A DNA stretch of 7,581 bases from Actinomycetota bacterium (GCA_947480375.1 CANKCX010000027.1:1-7581); one strand, 5' to 3'. Shown: positions 1-7,315, counted from the first letter of the stretch. The notes: generated by a model from the sequence alone, not told the origin. Numbers and translations are program-made.

Positions 1-1236
1 AATATCTCTAAAGGCAGCTTCGTTATATTCGATAAAACTCATACCTTTTAGAAAAGTTTGAACCGAAAGCCCGCTCGAATGGCACGCGCATCCCCCGGTT
101 GGTAAAACGTGATTTGATCCAGCCGAATAATCTCCGAGTGAGACAGGCGCAAATCTTCCGATGAATACTGCGCCAGCATTTCGAATTTTCGCCGCATCAC
201 TTCGTGCATTTGCCGTTTGAATCTCTAAATGTTCAGCCCCATATGCATTTACTACGTCTAGGCCCTGCGAAATTGAATCAACCAGAACAATTGCTGATTG
301 TTTTCCGCGCAGCGCCGCCCGGATGCGCTCTTGGTGTTTAGTTTTTGAAACACGTACCTCTAATTCAGTTTCCACTGCCTGCGCTAATTCTGCAGAGTCG
401 GTTACCAAAATTGCCGCAGCGATTACATCGTGTTCGGCCTGGCTAATTAAATCTGCAGCAACTTCACCAGCTATTGCAGTCTTATCTGCGAGAACTGCAA
501 CTTCGGTAGGTCCGGCTTCAGAATCAATACCAATTTTTCCACGTAGCGCACGCTTTGCCGCTGCAACATAAATATTTCCCGGCCCGGTAACTAAATCTAC
601 GGCTTCGCACACATCTTCGACGCCATAAGCAAACATCGCAATTGCCTGCGCACCACCAATTGAATAAACCTCAGTTATCCCAAGCAAGGCACAAGCAGCG
701 AGAATAGTTTTATTTGGCAAGCCACCGTTGTCGCTCTGAGGCGGTGAGGCAATCGCAATATTTGGAACTTTTGCAATCTGCGCCGGTACAACATTCATAA
801 TTACTGAACTCGGATAAACGGCTCGACCACCAGGAACATACAAGCCAACTCGATCAACTGGTATTTGTTTATGAATGATTTCTCCACCAGCAACAACTTG
901 GGTTCTGATTTCTTCTCTGATTTGATCGCTATGAGCTTTGGTAATTCTACGAATAGCCTCTTCGAGTGCCGCTCTAATTTTTGGATCTAGCTGCGTAAGT
1001 GCGCCTTCAATCGCTTCCTGCGGTACTCGAATTTGCAGTGGTCTAATGCCATCAAACTTTTCACACAGATCTAAGAGATCGCTCTCCTTGGCGTTGCGAA
1101 CTATCTTTAAAATTGGTGCAATCGCAATTAGCGCTGAATCAATATCTAGTTCGGCTCGCGGCAATTCATTGCGATATTCGGATTTACTTAATTTTCGCCC
1201 ACGGAAATCTACGCTTCGGATAAGAGTGGGGTTCAC
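1..1236 (-). CDS. hisD: Histidinol dehydrogenase, 3' end cut by window edge
   Basis: This enzyme catalyses the last two steps of histidine synthesis, the NAD-dependent oxidation of L-histidinol to L-histidine, as a cytosolic zinc enzyme. The frame is open for 412 codons from GTG at 1236 to the window edge; the family is usually about 430-440 residues, so roughly the last 20-30 are missing. Visible landmarks are [10 protein letters not shown] (about 130-139), [12 protein letters not shown] (217-228), the signature region [16 protein letters not shown] (236-251), SQAEHD with presumed zinc ligands Gln266 and His269, AEHLEI with presumed catalytic Glu335/His336, and [17 protein letters not shown] with presumed zinc ligand Asp369. 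The final zinc-ligand His lies beyond the window. GTG is chosen because an in-frame TAG lies four codons upstream and the N-terminus [12 protein letters not shown] fits the family. There is no clear Shine-Dalgarno. The start is 14 bases after the dnaE stop, which suggests coupled translation at the distal end of the cluster. Confidence 0.96.
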   Translation of the reverse strand, partial: MNPTLIRSVDFRGRKLSKSEYRNELPRAELDIDSALIAIAPILKIVRNAKESDLLDLCEKFDGIRPLQIRVPQEAIEGALTQLDPKIRAALEEAIRRITKAHSDQIREEIRTQVVAGGEIIHKQIPVDRVGLYVPGGRAVYPSSVIMNVVPAQIAKVPNIAIASPPQSDNGGLPNKTILAACALLGITEVYSIGGAQAIAMFAYGVEDVCEAVDLVTGPGNIYVAAAKRALRGKIGIDSEAGPTEVAVLADKTAIAGEVAADLISQAEHDVIAAAILVTDSAELAQAVETELEVRVSKTKHQERIRAALRGKQSAIVLVDSISQGLDVVNAYGAEHLEIQTANARSDAAKIRNAGAVFIGRFAPVSLGDYSAGSNHVLPTGGCACHSSGLSVQTFLKGMSFIEYNEAAFRDI

Positions 1237-1250
1237 CCAATAATTCTAAT

Positions 1251-4200
1251 CTAAACCAGACAGTCGGGGCCGAGAATTGCTTTGAGGTCAGCGCTGAGAC
1301 TTGGTGAGGCCGTCACTCGCAAATCATCGCCAATTTTCATTACCAAGCTCTTACGACCATCATCTAACTTCAGATGCACTTCCCGCTTTCCAGGATGAGA
1401 GCGCAAGATTTCTTTAATGCGATCAACTACTGGGGGCGTGCAGCGAACAGTATCCATAGAAATAATTAGTGGGCCAGAAGGCGCCAATGAAATATCGGGC
1501 GTTGAAAGATCCAGAGCCATGATTTTTACTTGTTCTTCCCGCTTATCTATTCGGCCACGGATAATCACAATTCGGTCTTCCATCAAATTCATTGAATGCT
1601 GGGTATAGGCATTGGCAAAGAACATCACATCAATTGCGCCCTCTAAATCTTCGACTGTAACAATCGCCCATGAAGCGCCCTGTCTTGAAACTTTGCGTTG
1701 GATTTGAGTAATCAAGCCGCCGATAGTGACGATTTGTTCGTGGCCTATTGAGTCATCATTGATCTGACTAATTGGCATATCGGTTGCAGATCGCAAAAGA
1801 TGTTCTACGCCAAGAAGTGGATGATCTGAAACATAGAGACCGAGCATTTCTCGTTCATAACTTAAGAGCAGTGCTTTTTCCCACTCTTGATTTGGAATAT
1901 CTATTTCAACTCCGGTCACAGCCGTACTACCCGATCCAGGCGCGCTTCCGAATAAATCGAACTGTCCAATTGATTCAGCCCGCTTTGCTTCCATAACGGA
2001 GTCAATTGCTTCAAGATAAATCAGAGTTAAACCCTTACGTGGATGGTTGAGTGAATCAAAGGCTCCACCTTTAATAAGAGATTCGATAGTCTTTTTATTA
2101 CAAACGTTGGCATCGACCTTAGCCAAAAAATCTCCAAATGATTCGTAACGTCCAGCTGATATTCGCTTAGCAACTATTGATGCAACGACATTTTCTCCGA
2201 CATTTCGAATAGCAGTTAGACCGAAGCGGATATCCGTACCTAGAGGTGTGTAATCGGATTGCGATTCATTTACATCAGGTGGCAGAACTTTTATGCCCAT
2301 GCGGCGACATTCATTTAAATAGAGCGCACTCTTATCTTTATCGTCGCGAACACTTGTAAGAAGCGCAGCCATATATTCAGTTGGATAATTGGCCTTGAGG
2401 TACGCGGTCCAATAAGAGACCATGCCGTAGCCAGCGCTGTGCGCTCGGTTGAATGCATAATCTGAGAATGGAATTAGCGTTTCCCACAATTTATCGATAG
2501 CTGACTTTGAAAATCCGTTGTCAGTCATACCTTTTTCAAAATTTACATATTCCTTATCCAGAATATCTTTATTCTTCTTTCCCATTGCCTTACGCAAAAG
2601 ATCTGCGCGACCAAGACTAAATCCAGCAACTTTCTGGGCAATCGCCATAACTTGTTCTTGGTAAACGATTAGGCCGTATGTGTCCCCAAGAATTTCAGAG
2701 AGCGCCTGGGTTAATTCTGGATGAATCGGAATTACTTCTTGGCGCTTATTTTTGCGATCGGCATAATCGTTGTGTGCATTTACACCCATTGGACCTGGAC
2801 GGTAAAGCGCAATTACAGCGGAGATATCTTCGAAAGAGTCGGGGTTCATCTGGCGCAAAAGTGCGCGCATTGGGCCACCATCAAGTTGGAATACTCCCAA
2901 AGTTTCACCGCGACCAAGCAATTGATAGGTCTTTGGATCATCCAAGGTAAGGGTTGCAAGATCTAAATCAATTCCCTTATTAGCTTTTATATTTAATAAG
3001 CAATCATCCAAAACCGAAAGATTTCGCAGGCCTAAGAAGTCCATCTTTAATAATCCGATAGATTCGCAGGCTCCCATATCGAATTGCGTAATGATTGCGC
3101 CATCTGCTTCACGGCGATGAATTGGAATTACATCAAGAAGTGGTTCTTTACTAAGAATCACGCCCGCAGCGTGCACTCCCCATTGTCGCTTGAGACCTTC
3201 AAGGCCACGAGCTGTATCAACAATGCGCTTTGAATCAGGATCTGATTCATAAAGCGATCTAAATTCTCCAGCTTCGCCATATCGATCATTCTTAGGATCG
3301 AAGACTCCGGCAAGTGAAATATCTTTACCCATTACAGATGGCGGAAGTGCCTTAGTTAACTTATCGCCGATTGCATATGGGTAACCAAGAACGCGAGTTG
3401 AATCTTTAAGCGCTTGTTTAGATTTAATAGTTCCGTAAGTAATAATTTGAGCGACTCGATCTTCGCCATACTTTTGTGTCGCATAGGCAATCATTTCGGA
3501 GCGTCGACGTTCATCGAAATCCAGATCAATATCTGGCATAGAAATACGTTCTGGATTTAAGAAACGTTCAAACAAGAGTCCGTGTTTAATTGGATCAAGG
3601 GCTGTGATACCAAGCGCATATGAAACGAGTGAACCTGCCGCAGAGCCACGTCCAGGCCCAACTCGAATTCCAACGCTGCGCGCATGTGAACATAAATCAG
3701 ATACAACGAGAAAGTAACCAGGAAAACCCATCTTGATCATTACTTCTAATTCGTAATCCAGACGCTCTTGATAACTTGCTTCGACATTTCCACCAAGACG
3801 TTCACGCAATCCGCGATTGGATTCGCTGCGCAGCCAAGAATCTTCAGTCTCTCCCTTTGGAACCGGATACTGAGGCAGAAGATTTTCATTCTCTCGCATT
3901 GTCACGTTACAACGTTCGGCAATAAGTAAGGTGTTATCGCAGGCTTCTGGAATTTCGGCGAATAACGTGCGCATCTCTTGAGCGCTCTTCAAATAGAACT
4001 CGTTGTTATCAAATTTGAAACGCTTTGGATCAGCTAGCGTCGATCCAGATTGAACGCAGAGCAAGGCTTCATGCGAAGCTGCGTCAGCGTGGTGCGTGTA
4101 GTGGAGATCGTTTGTCGCGAGTAACGGCAGACCCAACTCTTTTCCAAGTTTTAAAAGATCGGCTTTTACTCGAGTTTCAATATCTATTCCGTGATCCATA

Positions 4201-4766
4201 ATTTCAAGATAGAAATTCTCGGCTCCGAAAATATCTCTAAGTTCACTCGCTGCTGCTTTAGCCTCTTTAAATGCACCCATCCGAAGTCGGGTTTGAATTT
4301 CGCCACCAGGACAACCAGTTGTCGCGATAATTCCCTTCGCATATTTAGAAAGTAAGTCGCGGTCCATTCTTGGTTTGTAGTAATAACCTTCAAGTGAGGC
4401 CAGCGACGAAAGTTTGAATAGATTTGAAAGCCCAACGTTATCTTCGGCAAGCAGCGTCATGTGCGTATAAGCGCCACCACCAGAGACATCATCTTCGCCA
4501 CCATCGGCCCACTTAACGCGTTTCTTTTCGAACCGAGATTCTGGCGCGACATAAGCCTCGATACCAATAATTGGTTTTACTCCAGCTTTAATCGCCTTCT
4601 TGTGAAATTCATATGCACCAAAAACATTTCCATGATCAGTGATTGCAATAGCAGGCATTTTTTGATTTGCAACTTCAGTTACAAGTTCGTCAACGCGAGC
4701 TGCACCATCGAGCATCGAATACTCGGTATGGACGTGTAAGTGGACGAATCCTTGATCTGCGGACAT
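1251..4766 (-). CDS. dnaE: DNA polymerase III alpha subunit (DnaE1 type)
   Basis: This is the replicative polymerase catalytic subunit, 1171 residues and about full length for actinobacterial DnaE1. The domain order is: N-terminal PHP domain (about 5-290), polymerase core with palm, helix-hairpin-helix region (about 845-905), a clamp-binding motif, then an OB-fold (about 1010-1090). Palm aspartates are seen in PDIDLDFDERRR (Asp414 and Asp416) and KMDFLGL (Asp576), matching E. coli Asp401, Asp403 and Asp555. QFDLF at 935-939 fits the internal beta-clamp-binding consensus. In the PHP domain His11, His13, Asp20, His45, Glu70, His102, Cys152, Asp220 and His222 match the nine metal ligands known from mycobacterial DnaE1, so an intrinsic 3'-5' proofreading exonuclease is predicted. 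The ATG at 4766 gives the standard start FVHLHVHTEYSMLDGAA. It lies 13 bases after the upstream stop and has no obvious Shine-Dalgarno. No frameshift or intein is visible. Confidence 0.98.
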   Translation of the reverse strand: MSADQGFVHLHVHTEYSMLDGAARVDELVTEVANQKMPAIAITDHGNVFGAYEFHKKAIKAGVKPIIGIEAYVAPESRFEKKRVKWADGGEDDVSGGGAYTHMTLLAEDNVGLSNLFKLSSLASLEGYYYKPRMDRDLLSKYAKGIIATTGCPGGEIQTRLRMGAFKEAKAAASELRDIFGAENFYLEIMDHGIDIETRVKADLLKLGKELGLPLLATNDLHYTHHADAASHEALLCVQSGSTLADPKRFKFDNNEFYLKSAQEMRTLFAEIPEACDNTLLIAERCNVTMRENENLLPQYPVPKGETEDSWLRSESNRGLRERLGGNVEASYQERLDYELEVMIKMGFPGYFLVVSDLCSHARSVGIRVGPGRGSAAGSLVSYALGITALDPIKHGLLFERFLNPERISMPDIDLDFDERRRSEMIAYATQKYGEDRVAQIITYGTIKSKQALKDSTRVLGYPYAIGDKLTKALPPSVMGKDISLAGVFDPKNDRYGEAGEFRSLYESDPDSKRIVDTARGLEGLKRQWGVHAAGVILSKEPLLDVIPIHRREADGAIITQFDMGACESIGLLKMDFLGLRNLSVLDDCLLNIKANKGIDLDLATLTLDDPKTYQLLGRGETLGVFQLDGGPMRALLRQMNPDSFEDISAVIALYRPGPMGVNAHNDYADRKNKRQEVIPIHPELTQALSEILGDTYGLIVYQEQVMAIAQKVAGFSLGRADLLRKAMGKKNKDILDKEYVNFEKGMTDNGFSKSAIDKLWETLIPFSDYAFNRAHSAGYGMVSYWTAYLKANYPTEYMAALLTSVRDDKDKSALYLNECRRMGIKVLPPDVNESQSDYTPLGTDIRFGLTAIRNVGENVVASIVAKRISAGRYESFGDFLAKVDANVCNKKTIESLIKGGAFDSLNHPRKGLTLIYLEAIDSVMEAKRAESIGQFDLFGSAPGSGSTAVTGVEIDIPNQEWEKALLLSYEREMLGLYVSDHPLLGVEHLLRSATDMPISQINDDSIGHEQIVTIGGLITQIQRKVSRQGASWAIVTVEDLEGAIDVMFFANAYTQHSMNLMEDRIVIIRGRIDKREEQVKIMALDLSTPDISLAPSGPLIISMDTVRCTPPVVDRIKEILRSHPGKREVHLKLDDGRKSLVMKIGDDLRVTASPSLSADLKAILGPDCLV

Positions 4767-4779
4767 TTAGGTGAGATTA

Positions 4780-5742
4780 CTACTGCGGCTGCGGGAGTTG
4801 GCCAATGGCCAATATTTCCAGAGAGCGTGTCAGGTCTTGCGGATATTCCGAGAAGAATGAAATCTCGGAACCCGAAGCGGGATGGATGAATTTCAACTCA
4901 CGCGCATGTAACCAAGGGCGGGTTATTTCTAAACGTTGCGCAATTGTGTGGTCGGCGCCATAAGTCATATCCCCTACTAACGGGTGGCGAAGGGCCGAGA
5001 AGTGAACTCTAATTTGATGAGTACGTCCGGTTTCCAATTCGATTTCAAGCAACGAAACAGCAGGAAAAAATTCTAAAGCTTTGTAGTGAGTAATGCTCGG
5101 CTTGCCATCTGCAACAACTGCAAATCTATAATCTTCGCGCGGATGGCGATCGATTGGTGCATCGATTGTGCCTTCGGTTGGATCCATGTGTCCTTGTACA
5201 AGTGCGTGATAAACCTTTGTAACTGTGCGATCGCGAAATTGTTGTTTTAGATTGCTGTAAGAATTTTCATTCTTTGCAATAACCATTAGTCCAGTTGTTC
5301 CAACATCGAGTCGATGGACTACGCCTTGGCGCTCGGCAGCACCGCTAGTTGAGACCTGATATCCCGCAGCAATTACGCCGCCAATAACAGTTGGGCCTCG
5401 CCACCCAGGGCTTGGGTGCGCAGCTACACCAGCAGGTTTATCGATAACGATTACATCTGCATCATCGTAAACAACTTTGAAATTCTCAATTGGGGTTGGC
5501 GTTAATTGTGGTTCACCCAATATCGCAGGCATTTTAATTTCCAAGTAATCATCTGTATTTACTCGATCGGATTTCGTAAGCGCCTTTGAATTGCGGGTAA
5601 TTTCACCATTCTCAATTAGCGTTACAACAGTTGATCGCGAGAGTCCAAGCAACCTTGAAAGCGCCGCATCTACTCGTTCTTGATGTAGCCCTTCAGGAAT
5701 AGATACAAATCTAACTTCGCGTGCATTCTCGCCTTGACTCAT
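4780..5742 (-). CDS. rluD: RluA-family 23S rRNA pseudouridine synthase with S4 domain
   Basis: This is a 320-residue enzyme that converts specific uridines in RNA, most likely 23S rRNA, to pseudouridine. An N-terminal S4 RNA-binding domain spans about 15-70 (ERVDAALSRLLGLSRSTV...GEITRN). The RluA catalytic domain follows: DKPAGVAAHPSPGW (101-114), the active-site motif HRLDVGTTGLMVIAKN (143-158) with nucleophilic Asp146, the conserved Tyr178 in KVYHAL, and ETGRTHQIRVHFSALRHP (237-254). Presence of the S4 domain and the neighbourhood fit the RluD/RluC group. The exact target (helix 69 of 23S rRNA if a true RluD) cannot be read from sequence, so the symbol is provisional. The ATG start overlaps the lspA stop as ATGA, a typical coupling arrangement; only a weak purine stretch (TGGAAA) precedes it. 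The gene is followed by dnaE after 13 bases. Confidence 0.93.
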   Translation of the reverse strand: MSQGENAREVRFVSIPEGLHQERVDAALSRLLGLSRSTVVTLIENGEITRNSKALTKSDRVNTDDYLEIKMPAILGEPQLTPTPIENFKVVYDDADVIVIDKPAGVAAHPSPGWRGPTVIGGVIAAGYQVSTSGAAERQGVVHRLDVGTTGLMVIAKNENSYSNLKQQFRDRTVTKVYHALVQGHMDPTEGTIDAPIDRHPREDYRFAVVADGKPSITHYKALEFFPAVSLLEIELETGRTHQIRVHFSALRHPLVGDMTYGADHTIAQRLEITRPWLHARELKFIHPASGSEISFFSEYPQDLTRSLEILAIGQLPQPQ

Positions 5743-6242
5743 TTTCCAGCCATTCTTGGCGGAATTTGCGCCCAGGTTAGTGAAACTATTGAAATTACTC
5801 CGACAACAACTGCGCTATCGGCAATATTGAAAGTTGGCCAATGCGGAATGCTGATCCAATCCACAACTGCTCCCTGCAAACCACCTGGGCTTCGGAATAT
5901 TCGATCACTCAAATTTCCAAAGATGCCACCAAGTACCGTACCAAGTGCAAGGGCCCACTTCGTTGAATCTATACGAGCTGCAAAATAAAAGATTCCTGCG
6001 GCTACTGCCATTGCAAAAACCGAGAGATAAAGCGTTTTACTAGTAGCCAAACTAAATGCGGCTCCGGTGTTGTAAACCAAATCTAGCTTAAGAAAATTCC
6101 CTATTACTTTTACCGGGCCATCCGCTAAAAATGAAACTGCTGCATATTTTGTTAAGTAATCTGCGAGGAAGATTAAGAAAGCCGTCACTGCCAACTTTCG
6201 TCGAACGATTACATTCAGCGTCGTTCCTCTTTTTGTTTGCAA
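5739..6242 (-). CDS. lspA: Prolipoprotein signal peptidase (signal peptidase II)
   Basis: LspA is an integral membrane aspartic protease that cleaves the signal peptide of diacylglyceryl-modified prolipoproteins. The reading gives up to 167 residues with four hydrophobic segments (about 17-40, 69-89, 95-112 and 138-158). Family blocks are ADYLTKY (27-33), VYNTGAAFSL (56-65), GGIFGNLSDR (105-114), VVDWI (126-130) and FNIADSA (138-144). Asp128 and Asp142 are the expected catalytic pair. The TTG at 6242 is the longest start but has no Shine-Dalgarno. An AGAGGA at 6230-6225 precedes an in-frame CTG at 6218, which would give 159 residues (LNVIVRRK...) and keep the basic patch before the first membrane segment. 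There is no in-frame ATG or GTG before 6188. The N-terminus is therefore uncertain. The reading overlaps the upstream zinc-finger gene by up to 28 bases and the downstream synthase by 4. Confidence 0.95.
   Translation of the reverse strand: MQTKRGTTLNVIVRRKLAVTAFLIFLADYLTKYAAVSFLADGPVKVIGNFLKLDLVYNTGAAFSLATSKTLYLSVFAMAVAAGIFYFAARIDSTKWALALGTVLGGIFGNLSDRIFRSPGGLQGAVVDWISIPHWPTFNIADSAVVVGVISIVSLTWAQIPPRMAGK
6209..6230 (-). promoter_or_regulatory. Shine-Dalgarno and stop/start junction of lspA
   Basis: A purine-rich AAAGAGGAA core (AGAGGA at 6230-6225) lies inside the last codons of the zinc-finger gene. Six bases later comes CTG (6218-6216, in the lspA frame), overlapping the TGA stop of the upstream gene (6217-6215). 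Immediately after that is ATG TAA (6214-6209), a start codon followed at once by a stop, out of the lspA frame. This is the only strong-looking ribosome binding site in the leftward cluster, and it argues that lspA is initiated here, not at the TTG at 6242. Which codon is used cannot be settled by reading. Confidence 0.5.
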
Positions 6243-7012
6243 GACATGCAGAGCGTTGCTCTTGGGAAAACTTGCAGGCGAGCCTTACCGATTGAGTTAC
6301 TGCACTCTTCGCATCGACCATATGACTTATTATCGATTCGCTCTAGCGCGCGCTCGGTTTGAACAACCATGTCACGTGCGTTATAGACCAATGACATTTC
6401 GTGTTCGCGTTCGAAAGTTTTAGTTCCCGCATCGGCTTGGTCGTCTCCCGCGCCCATTCCGGCTGCGTTAATGAGATCTTCCATACCGCTTTCAACTTCG
6501 GCAAGTTCTGCACGTAATCTGATGAGATCTTTCGAAAGTTCACCGCGCATCGCCTTCATTTCGGTGGCAGTCCAATTTTCAACGCCCTCTGAAATAACCA
6601 GTGGCGCCGGTGCGCTTTTAATTGGCTTTAAACCAGTTCCCTTTTTGATTGTCTTATTAGGGCGTGGTGGTGGCAACATTGTTAAACGACGCTCTTCGAC
6701 TACAACCTCGGTAACTGCAACTTCATTTGGTGTAACTGTGATGGTTGTCGAATTTCCTTTAGTTGTGCTCTGTAGCTTGGCCGGAAATGGTTTACCAACA
6801 ATTTTCTTACCGCTCTTAGCGAGAGATGGTTTTACAATATTTGGTGAGCGTTTAGCTGGTGCCGCCTTCTTGGCAATTTTCTTAGCTATCTTCTTAGCTG
6901 GGGCAGCTTTCTTGGCAACCTTCTTGGCCGCCTTCTTAATAATTTTCTTGGCAGGAGCCTTCTTAGCTGGCGCTTTTTTAGTAGCTTTCTTAGCTGTTAA
7001 CTTCTTTGGCAC
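6215..7012 (-). CDS. TraR/DksA-like zinc-finger protein with Lys/Ala-rich N-terminal tail
   Basis: Read from GTG at 7012, this is a 265-residue protein. Residues about 3-56 are a Lys/Ala/Pro repeat tail resembling histone H1-like tails. A low-complexity linker (about 57-145) follows, then a predicted coiled-coil hairpin (about 150-222), and a four-cysteine zinc finger, Cys234-x2-Cys237-x17-Cys255-x2-Cys258. The C-terminus (YGRCEEC...GKARLQVFPRATLCMSC) is typical of TraR/DksA proteins, which act in the RNA polymerase secondary channel. At the hairpin tip DDQADAG gives Asp191 and Asp194 with Gly196, comparable to the DxxDxA tip of E. coli DksA but lacking the Ala. The tail suggests nucleic-acid contact; function in this lineage is not established. 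I prefer GTG (PKKLTAKK...) to the longer TTG reading at 7063 because TTG falls at the predicted transcript start, while GGTGGA lies just upstream of GTG. It is the first gene of the leftward cluster and overlaps lspA. Confidence 0.9.
   Translation of the reverse strand: MPKKLTAKKATKKAPAKKAPAKKIIKKAAKKVAKKAAPAKKIAKKIAKKAAPAKRSPNIVKPSLAKSGKKIVGKPFPAKLQSTTKGNSTTITVTPNEVAVTEVVVEERRLTMLPPPRPNKTIKKGTGLKPIKSAPAPLVISEGVENWTATEMKAMRGELSKDLIRLRAELAEVESGMEDLINAAGMGAGDDQADAGTKTFEREHEMSLVYNARDMVVQTERALERIDNKSYGRCEECSNSIGKARLQVFPRATLCMSCKQKEERR
6848..7006 (-). repeat. Lys/Ala-coding degenerate tandem repeat
   Basis: This stretch encodes about 53 residues made almost wholly of Lys, Ala and Pro, with recurring units such as KKAPAK, AKKAAPAKK and AKKIAKK. 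At DNA level it is an irregular array of AAG/AAA and GCT/GCC codons with near-repeats of roughly 12-24 bases. It is part of the zinc-finger gene. Such arrays can change in length by slippage or recombination, so tail length may vary between strains. The opposite strand reads as an artificial hydrophobic Phe/Leu/Ala stretch. Confidence 0.85.
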
Positions 7013-7042
7013 GGGTCCACCAGTCTCTTTAAAACCATTGAT

Positions 7043-7063
7043 TTGCGTGAATATGACACGCAA
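7043..7063. promoter_or_regulatory. Perfect 7+7 inverted repeat, possible operator or 5'-end hairpin
   Basis: TTGCGTG (7043-7049) and CACGCAA (7057-7063) are perfect inverted repeats around a 7-base AT-rich spacer. The centre is about 41 bases upstream of the GTG of the zinc-finger gene and just downstream of its predicted -10 box. It could be a dimeric repressor site over the transcript start, or a hairpin at the mRNA 5' end. Related GCGCAA words recur at 7065-7070 and 7088-7093. The repeat is seen directly; its role is inferred and no regulator is identified. Confidence 0.45.
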
Positions 7064-7070
7064 GGCGCAA

Positions 7071-7100
7071 AGATTAGAACCTTATGTGCGCAAACGCCAA
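7071..7100 (-). promoter_or_regulatory. Candidate sigma70-type promoter of the leftward cluster
   Basis: On the minus strand TTGGCG (7100-7095) and TAATCT (7076-7071) are separated by 18 bases, a reasonable match to -35 and -10 boxes of the main vegetative sigma factor. The predicted start, about 7064, lies at the edge of the 7+7 inverted repeat and would give a leader of about 50 bases before the GTG of the zinc-finger gene. It would drive the zinc-finger gene, lspA, the pseudouridine synthase, dnaE and hisD. The assignment is by eye only. Confidence 0.4.
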
Positions 7101-7117
7101 CTTCGCCGCGCTAGAAT
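7087..7117 (+). promoter_or_regulatory. Weak candidate promoter for the ileS leader transcript
   Basis: TAGAAT at 7112-7117 fits a -10 box. Nothing upstream is a good -35; TGCGCA at 7087-7092 is the nearest candidate, with a 19-base spacer. A start near 7124 would give a leader of about 240 bases, enough to contain the whole T-box. The element is back to back with the leftward promoter at 7071-7100, so the two polymerases would compete for the same stretch. Confidence 0.25.
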
Positions 7118-7176
7118 TCCACCTGACTCAAAACAGGGCGCTGAAGAGGCAATCACCTCCGAGCCTGCTGGAAGAG

Positions 7177-7315
7177 CTGGATGCAGATCTGTATTAAGCG
7201 GGATAGATCAATTGCAACCGGGGTAGAACTAGCTTTGAGTAGTTAGACAAATAAGAGGTGCGCAAAGTTTGGCACAAGGTGGGTGGTACCGCGGTGGATT
7301 TCTCACCGTCCCTCC
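7177..7315 (+). promoter_or_regulatory. Isoleucine T-box riboswitch of ileS, short Stem I, translational type
   Basis: The T-box core AGGTGGGTGGTACCGCGG (from 7277) is unmistakable. Its bulge TGGT (7284-7287) can pair with the 3' end of uncharged tRNA, the last T matching discriminator A. The antisequestrator is GGTGGG (7278-7283) with CCCTCC (7310-7315, one T-T mismatch) plus GCGGTG (7291-7296) with CACCGT (7304-7309). Upstream, a short Stem I can form from CTGGATGCA (7177-7185) with TGCAACCGG (7213-7221), enclosing an internal loop and a small distal helix TATT (7192-7195)/GATA (7202-7205). The 3' side of that loop shows ATC (7207-7209) followed by A, the expected specifier for tRNA-Ile(GAU). 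Further hairpins are AACTA/TAGTT (7227-7244) and GTGC-CAA/TTG-GCAC (7258-7275). This matches the translational ileS T-boxes known in Actinobacteria. Core and downstream gene are certain; Stem I pairing is my hand fold. Confidence 0.92.

Noticed and set aside
323..1243. + strand frames at 323-571 and 938-1243
   Set aside because: They are antisense shadows of hisD, whose full set of conserved motifs reads on the minus strand through the same bases.
2678..2966. Two overlapping + strand frames of 81-90 codons inside dnaE
   Set aside because: Both lie opposite well-conserved DnaE coding sequence and show no family motif or ribosome site.
4184..4739. Short frames of about 90 codons on both strands at the dnaE 5' end
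   Set aside because: They are out of frame with the PHP domain, which is intact and conserved here, and have no independent support.
7013..7063. Extension of the zinc-finger protein to TTG 7063 (17 more residues)
   Set aside because: TTG would be within about two bases of the predicted transcript start and inside the palindrome. The extra residues do not look like part of the family, and GTG 7012 has a better upstream context.
6471..7226. A 251-codon + strand frame encoding a strongly hydrophobic Phe/Leu/Ala protein
   Set aside because: It is the antisense of the Lys/Ala codons of the zinc-finger gene, which read as Phe/Leu/Ala on the other strand, and it runs into the T-box Stem I. No ribosome site and no family resemblance.
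7053..7226. A 57-codon basic + strand frame from ATG 7053 in the leader region
   Set aside because: It spans the leftward promoter and T-box Stem I, has no Shine-Dalgarno and matches no known family. The T-box explains its 3' half.
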